Below are positions 19,901-27,057 of a stretch of DNA of 64,000 nucleotides, one piece after another. The stretch lies in the NCBI RefSeq assembly GCF_012927275.1, contig NZ_JABBGG010000004.1:124001-188000 (forward strand). Direction: 5' to 3'. Both the position numbers and the translations under genes were made by a program. This DNA is from Massilia polaris (GTDB taxonomy: Bacteria; Pseudomonadota; Gammaproteobacteria; Burkholderiales; Burkholderiaceae_D). Position 1 is the stretch's first letter; the number at the start of each line of letters is the position of its first letter. The notes below the pieces were generated by a model. That model did not search any database and was not told the DNA's origin. It worked only from the letters and a program-made list of their open reading frames with translations.

Positions 19901-20695
19901 TTGGAGAGCGACCCGAACCGGCTTGAGGCCGAAAACACCGTACGCGAGCTTGCCGACCTCGACGCAAGCCTGGCCCCCGCACCGGAGCTTGCCGGCCTGG
20001 ACGCAGGCCCGGCCGCCGCGCCAGAACCAGATTTCTCCATGTTCGACCCACCCGTCCGGGAATCGCTGTTGCCGCGCCGGCTGTACCTGCCGCTGCTGTG
20101 GGTGTTTGGGCTTGGCGCCATCGCCGCCTTGGCGCTGGCAGGCAGCTTCGTAAGCCAGGAACGCAAGTCCGATAAAACCATGCAACTGCTGGCAGCGAAT
20201 TCGCGCAGTGCCATCGGTGCGCCGGTCGTCCCGGTGGCAGCGCCGCTGCCGGTGAAAAAGCCGACCGACATGGTCTTCCTGAAGGAGGCGTCGCCAACCG
20301 GCCCGGTCCGCACAGACAAGCAGCCGGATACCGCGGTAGAGGGAGTCGCGAAGGCCACGCAACCAGTTGCGGAGAGTCAAAAGGAACCCAAGGCAGATTC
20401 CCAGCCTGCCGTCGCACGCATCGCCAAAGCATCGCCCACCAAGGTAAAGCCTGCGGCCAAAGCTGCGCCCGCCAAAGCGACTCCGGTCGCGAAAAAGAAA
20501 AAGTCCACACCCCCAAAAGCGACTGTGTTCGCGCAGCGTGGCCCGATTCAAAACGGGCCCCGCGTGCGCGAAGAATCGATCACCGAGCGTCTGAACGCCG
20601 CAGTGGCGGCATGCCGCGCCCGACCGCACGCACCGGGCGAATGCAACCTTCGCGCGTGCGACATCCTGGGAAGTTCCGATCCCGCCTGCCGTTAA
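19901..20695 (+). CDS. single-pass membrane protein with Pro/Ala/Lys-rich region, unknown
   Basis: A protein of 264 residues when started at TTG 19901, which has a strong GAGGAGG five bases upstream. GTG 19895 and TTG 19880 are other in-frame starts. It has an acidic N-terminal cytoplasmic part, one transmembrane helix (YLPLLWVFGLGAIAALALAGSFV) near residue 70, a long Pro/Ala/Lys-rich periplasmic stretch, and a conserved-looking Cys-containing end (ACRARPHAPGECNLRACDIL). This topology is like cell-envelope spacer proteins. No known domain is recognised. Confidence 0.65.
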   Translation: MESDPNRLEAENTVRELADLDASLAPAPELAGLDAGPAAAPEPDFSMFDPPVRESLLPRRLYLPLLWVFGLGAIAALALAGSFVSQERKSDKTMQLLAANSRSAIGAPVVPVAAPLPVKKPTDMVFLKEASPTGPVRTDKQPDTAVEGVAKATQPVAESQKEPKADSQPAVARIAKASPTKVKPAAKAAPAKATPVAKKKKSTPPKATVFAQRGPIQNGPRVREESITERLNAAVAACRARPHAPGECNLRACDILGSSDPACR

Positions 20696-20831
20696 TTCCG
20701 CAAGCGAGGCTCCACCGATGAGTGCGTCCGCGCGTCTGTTGCAGATAAACGAATTGTTACGTCGAATTGCTTGTCGGCACTGACGACGCCCTCATACAAT
20801 CGAGCTTTTCCGCATTGCTACAAAGGTCGTC

Positions 20832-21011
20832 ATGAAAAACAGTTCAATTGTAAAAATTGCAGCAGTGCTCCTGCTTCCTGCCGTGCTCGGCGGTTGCGGC
20901 GTGCTGGCAGCGCCGTGCCGCATCGGCTCGGCCGTGATCAAGATGGTGCCGGTCGTCGGCCATGCCGCCGCCTTGCCGACCGATGCCTGCGCCGCGGTCA
21001 TCGATCCTTGA
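20832..21011 (+). CDS. small lipoprotein
   Basis: A 59-residue protein. The N-terminus is a lipoprotein signal: MKNSSIVKIAAVLLLPAVLGGC with lipobox LGGC, so the mature lipoprotein has only about 38 residues. It contains two further Cys and a short hydrophobic IGSAVIKMVPVVGHAAAL segment. Similar tiny lipoproteins with the same layout are common in Burkholderiales (DUF6726-type). No function is known. The gene lies just upstream of the LON-domain gene. Confidence 0.7.
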   Translation: MKNSSIVKIAAVLLLPAVLGGCGVLAAPCRIGSAVIKMVPVVGHAAALPTDACAAVIDP

Positions 21012-21063
21012 CGCGTGAGGGAATCGTGCGCGTCGCTTGCTCACGATTCTGTCATCATTGGAA

Positions 21064-21681
21064 ATGGCTACTCTTTCCATTCCCCTGTTTCCGTTAGGCA
21101 CAGTCCTGTTTCCTGACGGCGTGTTGCCCCTGCAGGTGTTCGAGGTGCGCTACCTGGATATGATGCGCAAGTGCATCGACAGCGGCAGTCCGTTCGGCGT
21201 CGTCCTGCTCACGCAGGGCTCGGAAGTGCGTACGCCTGACGGCGACGAGCAATTCGAACAGTCCGGCACGCTTGCTACAGTGCAGGAAACACTGGAAGCG
21301 TCGCCCGGCTTGCTGAAGGTCCTGTGCCGGGGCGCATCGCGCTTTCACATCGTGTCCAGCGCGCGTCGGCCGAATGGTTTGTGGACGGCCGAAGTCGAGC
21401 TGATCGAGAACGACCATGCGGTCCCCATCCCATCCGAACTGCAGGGCGCGGCCGACGCGCTCGACCGCGTGCTGGAGTCGCTTGGGGATATCCCGGAAGA
21501 ACGCTGGCCGCTGTTGCCGCCATTCCAGCTTGATGATTGCGGATGGGTAGCGAACCGCTGGTGCGATTTGCTGCCCTTGCCGGCGGCGCAAAAACAGATG
21601 CTGCTGACGCTCGACAACCCGCTGATCCGGCTCGAACTGCTGCATGACATGCTCGACGAGCATGGATTGATTACTTCCTGA
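21064..21681 (+). CDS. LON peptidase N-terminal (substrate-binding) domain protein
   Basis: A 205-residue protein consisting only of the LON substrate-binding domain: it opens IPLFPLGTVLFPDGVLPLQVFEVRYLDMM, the typical signature, and contains GVVLLTQGSEV. The ATPase and Ser/Lys protease parts of Lon are absent, as is usual for this stand-alone family (peptidase S16-like). Its role is unknown, and it may bind unfolded proteins. ATG 21064 is preferred to the ATG nine codons upstream because the family motif begins right after it. Confidence 0.88.
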   Translation: MATLSIPLFPLGTVLFPDGVLPLQVFEVRYLDMMRKCIDSGSPFGVVLLTQGSEVRTPDGDEQFEQSGTLATVQETLEASPGLLKVLCRGASRFHIVSSARRPNGLWTAEVELIENDHAVPIPSELQGAADALDRVLESLGDIPEERWPLLPPFQLDDCGWVANRWCDLLPLPAAQKQMLLTLDNPLIRLELLHDMLDEHGLITS

Positions 21682-21741
21682 TTCCTTGCTTGCGCTGGCG
21701 AGGGCCCGGCATCCCGGACCCTCGCCAGCGCAAAACCTTCC

Positions 21742-22467
21742 TCAGTTCGATCCGCTTGCGCCGGCCGAGCCATTGCCGTTAGCCGAGCCGCTCGCGCTGA
21801 CCGATGGCTGCACCTCAACCGATTTCGCCGCATTGACCGCTGCCTGCTTGCTGCCGCGCGCGCTGCTGCGTGCCGTCGCCGCGCTGGCGCTGGCGTAGTC
21901 GCGGGTGTTTTGCGCCTGTTCACGCACGCCCGTGCCGACTGGCTGGGCGACGCCGCGCACGCCTTGCGCGGCATCGCCCACCATGCTGGCGTTCCCGTCG
22001 AGGCCGACCGATGCATTGCCGCTGCCCGAGCCGCTGGCCGAGCCCTGCGCGCCGCGCGCGGTGTCCGCCATCGCCGGCGCCGCCTGGCTTGCGGTGTCCT
22101 TGCCGCCGCGGAACCAGCCGAACAGGCCGCCCGAGCCGCTGCCGCTGGCCTTGCCTTCAGCGGCTGCCTCCTTCGATGCGTTGCCGACGAGGCTGCCCGA
22201 GCCATTGCCGCTTGCCTCGGCGGATTTGCGGACGTCGCTGGCATCGATTGCCTGCGTCGAAGAGCGCGCGCTGCCGATCAGCGAGCCGCTGTTGCCCATC
22301 GAGCCCATGCCGCCCATCTGGCCGCCGATGCTGCCCGCGCCGCCGATCATGCCGCCCACGGAACCGCCGATCGCTCCGCCGCGCCCCAGCAGTTGTGCGT
22401 GCGCCGAAAAAGCCATGCTGATGGACAGGACGAGGACAGCTTGCGTGACGATGGTGACTGGTTTCAT
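21742..22467 (-). CDS. secreted Gly/Ser/Ala-rich low-complexity protein
   Basis: A 241-residue protein with a signal peptide (MKPVTIVTQAVLVLSISMAFSAHA) and a mature part of low complexity: a Gly-rich block (GRGGAIGGSVGGMIGGAGSIGGQMGG) and repeated GSGSG and SASGS motifs. ATG 22467 is supported by AAGGAGAACC upstream. The gene runs in the same direction as the subtilase gene, 102 bases behind it, but has its own ECF-type promoter (22516-22544) of the same type as those of the subtilase and sigma genes. It is therefore probably a member of that stress regulon, perhaps a structural envelope protein or a substrate of the protease. Confidence 0.7.
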   Translation of the reverse strand: MKPVTIVTQAVLVLSISMAFSAHAQLLGRGGAIGGSVGGMIGGAGSIGGQMGGMGSMGNSGSLIGSARSSTQAIDASDVRKSAEASGNGSGSLVGNASKEAAAEGKASGSGSGGLFGWFRGGKDTASQAAPAMADTARGAQGSASGSGSGNASVGLDGNASMVGDAAQGVRGVAQPVGTGVREQAQNTRDYASASAATARSSARGSKQAAVNAAKSVEVQPSVSASGSANGNGSAGASGSN

Positions 22468-22515
22468 GTTGGTTCTCCTTGGAAGTGCCGCAGACAATCT
22501 GCAGCTGTTGAAAGG

Positions 22516-22544
22516 AAAACGTATGAGCTCAGCGGTTTATTCCA
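22516..22544 (-). promoter_or_regulatory. ECF-type promoter of the Gly/Ser-rich protein gene
   Basis: On the minus strand TGGAAT (22544-22539), a spacer of exactly 17 bases and CGTTTT (22521-22516). This matches the two divergent promoters at 23971-24016 in both elements and in spacing. The predicted start is near 22509, 42 bases before the ATG. Confidence 0.6.
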
Positions 22545-22569
22545 TCGATCTGAAATTTTTTTTAGAAAT

Positions 22570-23931
22570 TTATCGGAACGCGGAGGGATCGTTGCGGAAA
22601 GCCATTCCAACCACGCCGTAACCGATCTCGTTGCTCACCGAATTCGGCGCGCCGCCGGCCGCCTGCTTTGCCAGCGCATCGATCGCGGACCTGGCCGCGG
22701 CGGCGGACGGCGCCGGCACCGACGGCGCCAGCATGGCCGCGACAATCGGCGCGGCGAACGAGGTGCCGCGCATCGTGCGATACGGCGGGCGGCCGGTCGA
22801 GGCGCTGACCATCTGGTTGCCGGGCGCCGCAAACATTACCTGCGGCCCGCGCGCCGCTTCCGGCAGGGTGCGTCCGCGCTTGTCGACCCCGGTCACGCCG
22901 ATCACGCCGCGGTAGCTTGCCGGATACAGCGGAGGCGCGGCCGGCCCATCATTGCCCACCGCGGCGACCAGCACATGGCCGCGCCGAACCATCGCCGCCA
23001 CCACCCGCTCCAACAGGATGTTGGGAGGCCCGACGATGCTCATGTTGATCACGCCAACCTGTTCGGCGGCGAGCCACGCGAGCGCGCCGGCGATCTTGTC
23101 GGCCGAGCCGCCGGTGGCGCTGTCGCAATAAATATCGGCGGCATACAGCAGTGCGGACGGCGCCACGCCGCGAAACGGCGCGGCTTCCCCGACCATCAGC
23201 GCGGCGACAGCCGTGCCGTGCGGAGCCGGGCGCGCGGCCCCGTCGCAGCCCCAGCGCCGGATGCCCGCGCCGCGAAACACCGGGTGGCCACCGTCCACGC
23301 CGCTGTCGACCAGGCCGATTTTGACGGCGCTTGCCGGGTTCCCGCCTGGCCTCGCCGCGATCGGGGTCTGTCCCCGGGGACGGACCCCGGTCGCGCCGGC
23401 CGTCGCACCCGCGTCCAGCGGCCGCGCCGAGCTGCCTGTATAGATATGGTTGAAATCGTAGGAGCCTTCCGGATCGAGGGCGCGCAGTTTTTCCAGCTCG
23501 GCCGCGATGTCGGCGCTGTCCGGCACGCGCAGCACCACCACGGCGCCGAGCTCGTCCAGCGCCTGTTCGCGCGCCACCTCCATGCCGGCCTTGCGCGCGG
23601 CGGCCAGTCCCGCAGGGCTCGGCGCCCACGCCAGGATCTCGCGCCGCACGATCGGTTCGCCGCGCGGATCGGCTTCGAGCACATCGCGATGCAGGCGCAG
23701 CAGGCGGCCCACCTGGCCGAGCCGCAGCTCACCCAGGTTGACGAGGTCGGCCGACCCCAGCAGTCGTTCGCCGCGGCTGCGCAGCTGGCCGGTGTCGAGC
23801 GGGCCGAGGCGCTCGGGCAGGGGCAGGTTCAGCGACGGCACGCGCAACTGCGCCTGGGCGCTGGCGCTGCCCAGCGCAAGAGTAAGTGCTAACGCCGCCG
23901 ATGCCGCACGGAAGGGATAATTGAGCTTCAT
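22570..23931 (-). CDS. S8 family serine peptidase (subtilase)
   Basis: A 453-residue secreted protease with a signal peptide (to about ASAQA). The catalytic triad is complete: D209 in GLVDSGVD, H238 in PHGTAVAAL and S391 in GTSFAAP. The oxyanion Asn is in AVGNDGP (N327). Residues 30-165 form an unusual N-terminal region that precedes the catalytic domain and could be a propeptide. Residues 182-191 (GVRPRGQTPI) are encoded by a copy of a palindromic intergenic repeat (23362-23390). The gene is divergent from the ECF sigma operon and shares its palindromic promoter, so it is probably controlled by that sigma factor. Confidence 0.88.
   Translation of the reverse strand: MKLNYPFRAASAALALTLALGSASAQAQLRVPSLNLPLPERLGPLDTGQLRSRGERLLGSADLVNLGELRLGQVGRLLRLHRDVLEADPRGEPIVRREILAWAPSPAGLAAARKAGMEVAREQALDELGAVVVLRVPDSADIAAELEKLRALDPEGSYDFNHIYTGSSARPLDAGATAGATGVRPRGQTPIAARPGGNPASAVKIGLVDSGVDGGHPVFRGAGIRRWGCDGAARPAPHGTAVAALMVGEAAPFRGVAPSALLYAADIYCDSATGGSADKIAGALAWLAAEQVGVINMSIVGPPNILLERVVAAMVRRGHVLVAAVGNDGPAAPPLYPASYRGVIGVTGVDKRGRTLPEAARGPQVMFAAPGNQMVSASTGRPPYRTMRGTSFAAPIVAAMLAPSVPAPSAAAARSAIDALAKQAAGGAPNSVSNEIGYGVVGMAFRNDPSAFR
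23362..23390. repeat. 29-bp palindromic repeat inside the subtilase gene
   Basis: Differs by one base from the palindrome at 1501-1529. Core GGGGTCTGTCCCCGGGGAC. It is read in frame by the subtilase gene as ten extra residues just before the catalytic Asp strand. Confidence 0.85.
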
Positions 23932-23970
23932 GGCCGGATGATAATATAGAGAAATCGGAAATCCTGACGA

Positions 23971-24016
23971 GTAAACGTTCGGGACAGGGAATAAAATCCC
24001 TAGCCGGATCGTTTAC
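23971..24016. promoter_or_regulatory. divergent palindromic ECF promoters (sigma operon and subtilase)
   Basis: Plus strand: GGGAAT (23987-23992), 17 bases, CGTTTAC (24010-24016). Minus strand: GGGATT (24000-23995), 17 bases, CGTTTAC (23977-23971). The two -35 elements overlap in the palindrome GGGAATAAAATCCC, so the whole 46 bases are symmetric. GGAA/CGTT-type elements are typical of ECF sigma factors. Confidence 0.7.
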
Positions 24017-24025
24017 CTGCTATCC

Positions 24026-24532
24026 ATGACTTTTACCGCCACATCGCTTCCTACCCAGATTGCCGCCTTGCTGCCGCGCCTGCGCCGTTTCGCCCGCACC
24101 ATCACGTTCAATCGCGAGGATGCGGACGACCTGGTGCAGATCGCGGTGGAGCGGGCGCTGAACCGAAGTGCGCAGTGGGAAGCGGGCACGCGGCTGGACA
24201 GCTGGATCTTCCGGATCATGAAGAATGCCTGGATTGACGAAGTCCGCTCGCGCATCCGCCGCGACGCCGTGTTCGCGCCGGAGGAAGCGGGCGAGCATGT
24301 CGGCGACGATTACGCGGAAGCCCACCAGCAGCGCATGGCGATCCAGAAAGCCATCAGCCTGCTGTCGGAGGACCACCGGATCGTGATCGGCCTGGTGCTG
24401 GTGGACGGCCTGCCTTACAAGGAGGCGGCGGAAGTGCTGGAAGTACCGATGGGGACCCTGACCAGCCGGCTGGCGCGGGCACGCGAAGCCCTGCAGGGTT
24501 TGTTATCCGATCAAGCGAGGAGCGCATCATGA
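24026..24532 (+). CDS. ECF-family RNA polymerase sigma factor
   Basis: A 168-residue ECF sigma factor with only regions 2 and 4. Region 2 is at about 15-85 (RRFARTITFNREDADDLVQIAVERAL, then LDSWIFRIMKNAWIDEVRSR). Region 4 is at about 105-160 (LSEDHRIVIGLVLVDGLPYKEAAEVLEVPMGTLTSRLARAREAL). ATG 24026 is the only possible start. It lies about 9 bases after the predicted -10, so the mRNA would be nearly leaderless. The stop overlaps the anti-sigma start (ATGA). Autoregulation is predicted from the shared promoter motif. Confidence 0.93.
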   Translation: MTFTATSLPTQIAALLPRLRRFARTITFNREDADDLVQIAVERALNRSAQWEAGTRLDSWIFRIMKNAWIDEVRSRIRRDAVFAPEEAGEHVGDDYAEAHQQRMAIQKAISLLSEDHRIVIGLVLVDGLPYKEAAEVLEVPMGTLTSRLARAREALQGLLSDQARSAS

Positions 24533-25266
24533 AGTTTTCCGACGAAACCCTGATGGCCTATGCCGACGGCGAACTCGACCCTGCGACCCGCACCGCGGTC
24601 GAGCGCGCCATCCGCAGCGACCCGACCCTGGCCGCCAAGGTCAGGCAGCACACGGCGCTGCGCTCGAACGTCTTCGCCGCGTTCGGCCCGATTGCCGACG
24701 AGCCGGTGCCGCCGCGCCTGACCGCCGCCACGCGCTCCGGCAAGGTGATCCAGCTGAACACCGCGCGCGCCGCGCGCGCCGAGGCGCCCCAGGAAAAGCG
24801 CCGCTGGTCGTGGGCGGAGTGGGGCGGTATCGCGGCCGCGCTGATGGTCGGCGTGCTGGCCGGCGGCGCCGGCGTCATCGGCTTGCAGGATCAGCCGCAG
24901 CTTGCCGCCACCCCCGGCGGCACGCTGCTGGCGCAGGGCGGCCTCGCCGTCGCGCTGTCGACCCAGCTCGCCGGCGCTGCCGCGCAGGACGCGCCGGTGA
25001 AAATCGGCGTCAGTTTCGAAGCCAGGGATGGCGGCTACTGCCGTACTTTCATGATGGGCGCCGCGGCCGGGCTGGCCTGCCGTAACGGCGCCGAGTGGAA
25101 AGTGCCGCTCATGGCGCAGGCCGCAAGCGGTGCGGCCGGCGCCTACCGCCAGGCCGGCAGCGAGATGCCGCCAGTCGTGCTGGACGCGATCGATACACGG
25201 ATTTCGGGCCAGACGCTGGATGCGAAGGCGGAAGAGGCGGCGCGCGCGCGCGGCTGGCAGCGCTAG
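24529..25266 (+). CDS. membrane anti-sigma factor
   Basis: A 245-residue protein translationally coupled to the sigma gene (4-base overlap). The N-terminal 60 residues (FSDETLMAYADGELDPATRTAVERAI) form the sigma-binding anti-sigma domain without the HxxxCxxC zinc motif. One transmembrane helix lies at about 98-118 (WGGIAAALMVGVLAGGAGVIGL). A periplasmic domain of about 125 residues contains two Cys (GGYCRTF, GLACRNG) that could form a disulphide sensor. It presumably holds the ECF sigma factor at the membrane until an envelope signal arrives. Confidence 0.88.
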   Translation: MKFSDETLMAYADGELDPATRTAVERAIRSDPTLAAKVRQHTALRSNVFAAFGPIADEPVPPRLTAATRSGKVIQLNTARAARAEAPQEKRRWSWAEWGGIAAALMVGVLAGGAGVIGLQDQPQLAATPGGTLLAQGGLAVALSTQLAGAAAQDAPVKIGVSFEARDGGYCRTFMMGAAAGLACRNGAEWKVPLMAQAASGAAGAYRQAGSEMPPVVLDAIDTRISGQTLDAKAEEAARARGWQR

Positions 25267-25560
25267 GCCAGGCGCAGCGTCAGCCGGGTTGTCACGGAAG
25301 TAAGGAATCTTTCAGAATTCAGGATTCGATATACAGTTGTCAGGAAATAGGGTATCGTTTAGGGCGCTGCAATTGTATCTATGCCCGTGCGCCTATCCAG
25401 CTGGCGCGATAATGGCACTACGCAAGCCGGCCAAAGGCCTGCCTTTAACGGCCGGCCAGGTTCCCGTCCATTCTGGAGTTCCCCAAGTTGGCCTTCATCC
25501 GGGGCGGTGCCCGCCGCGCTGCCGGGCGCAGAGCACATTCATCAATCGCACAAGAGAACT
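25267..25560 (+). other. long leader region of the RhlE-type helicase gene
   Basis: No independent gene is seen. The helicase frame stays open upstream to 25381, but the first 60 codons have no helicase similarity and the family start is at 25561. A TTGTCA (25337-25342) could be a -35, though the matching -10 is poor. A leader of about 190 bases is therefore possible. Confidence 0.4.
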
Positions 25561-27012
25561 ATGTCTGAAACACCGATTACCGTAGAACCCGATAGCGCGC
25601 CGACCGTGCGTTTCGCCGATTTCGGCCTGTCGCCGGAGATCCTGCGCGCACTGTCCGACCAGGGTTATGTCCACCCGACCCCGATCCAGGCGGAAGCGAT
25701 TCCTATCGTGCTGCAAGGCCGCGACGTCATGGGCGCCGCCCAGACCGGCACCGGCAAGACCGCAGGCTTCTCGCTGCCGATCATCCAGCTGCTGCTGGCG
25801 CACGCCAGCCCGAGCATGTCGCCGGCGCGCCACCCGGTGCGCGCGCTGATCCTGACCCCGACCCGCGAACTGGCGGTGCAGGTGGCCGAGAACGTCGCCG
25901 CCTACGCCCGCCACACCCCGCTGCGTTCGACCGTCGTTTTCGGCGGCATGGACATGAAGCCGCAGACCGTCATCCTGCGTAACGGCGTCGAGATCGTCAT
26001 CGCCACGCCGGGCCGCCTGCTGGACCACGTCGAACAGAAGAACGTCAGCCTCGGCCAGGTCCAGATCCTGGTCATGGACGAAGCCGACCGCATGCTCGAC
26101 ATGGGCTTCCTGCCCGACCTGCAGCGCATCATCAACATGCTGCCGAAGCAGCGCCAGAACCTGATGTTCTCGGCCACCTTCTCCACCGAGATCAAGAAGC
26201 TGGCCAACAGCTTCCTGACCAACCCGGTCACGATCGAAGTCGCGCGCAGCAATGCGACCGCCGACAAGGTCACCCAGGTGGTCTACAAGGTCGATGAGGA
26301 CGCCAAGCGCGACGTGATCGAACACCTGATCCGCCAGCGCAACCTGAAGCAGGTCATCGTGTTCTCGAATACCAAGATCGGCGCCTCGCGCCTGGCGCGC
26401 CACCTGGAGCAGGCCGGCATCAACGCCGTCGCCATCCACGGCGACAAGACGCAGCAGGAACGCATGGCCGCACTGGATTCGTTCAAGAAGGGCGAAATCG
26501 AAGTGCTGGTCGCGACCGACGTCGCCGCGCGCGGCCTCGACATCACCGACCTGCCTTGCGTGATCAACTTCGACCTGCCGTACAACGCGGAAGACTATGT
26601 GCACCGGATCGGCCGTACCGGCCGCGCCGGCGCTTCGGGCGACGCGCTGTCGGTGTACTCGGACAAGGACGAGCGCCTGCTGGCCGATATCGAAAAGCTG
26701 ATCAAGCAGACCGTCACGCGCGGCACGCTGGAAGGCTTCGCACCGCGTGCCGCGCGTCCAGCGCGCGACGCCGCGCCGGAACGCCGCGCCCGCCGCGAGC
26801 CGGAAGGCGCAAGCCGTTCGTCCGAGCGTCCAGCCAGCCGTCCGGGCGGCCCGGCGCCACGCCGCGACAGGGTCGATCCGTGGTTCCTGAAGCCATACGA
26901 GCCGGCCGCCGCGCCAGCGCCGGCCACGTCGGCTACGCTGTCGTCGTCGTCGTCGATCAAGCCGGGCAAGCAAAAGCTCGCCGCGCTGCTGGGCGGAATC
27001 CCCAAGGCGTAA
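25561..27012 (+). CDS. rhlE: DEAD-box RNA helicase, RhlE type
   Basis: A 483-residue helicase with the motifs in order: FADFGLSPEILRAL and TPIQ (Q motif), AQTGTGKT (motif I), PTRELA (Ia), TPGR (Ib), DEAD in MDEADRMLDMGF (II), SAT (III), VFSNTK, ATDVAARGLD (V) and HRIGRTGR (VI). A basic Arg/Ala/Pro-rich tail follows (about 395-483), typical of betaproteobacterial RhlE. It unwinds short RNA duplexes in ribosome assembly and RNA decay. ATG 25561 is chosen because the upstream part of the open frame has no similarity. Such genes are often cold-regulated, for which nothing specific is seen here. Confidence 0.9.
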   Translation: MSETPITVEPDSAPTVRFADFGLSPEILRALSDQGYVHPTPIQAEAIPIVLQGRDVMGAAQTGTGKTAGFSLPIIQLLLAHASPSMSPARHPVRALILTPTRELAVQVAENVAAYARHTPLRSTVVFGGMDMKPQTVILRNGVEIVIATPGRLLDHVEQKNVSLGQVQILVMDEADRMLDMGFLPDLQRIINMLPKQRQNLMFSATFSTEIKKLANSFLTNPVTIEVARSNATADKVTQVVYKVDEDAKRDVIEHLIRQRNLKQVIVFSNTKIGASRLARHLEQAGINAVAIHGDKTQQERMAALDSFKKGEIEVLVATDVAARGLDITDLPCVINFDLPYNAEDYVHRIGRTGRAGASGDALSVYSDKDERLLADIEKLIKQTVTRGTLEGFAPRAARPARDAAPERRARREPEGASRSSERPASRPGGPAPRRDRVDPWFLKPYEPAAAPAPATSATLSSSSSIKPGKQKLAALLGGIPKA

Positions 27013-27057
27013 GCCAGGCGCGCCGCGTCGTTCCGCTATCGGAACGACGCCTTTGCT

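Noticed and set aside
21910-23892. 660-codon plus-strand frame opposite the Gly/Ser-rich and subtilase genes
   Set aside because: Ala/Arg-rich shadow. The opposite strand shows a signal peptide and full catalytic triad.
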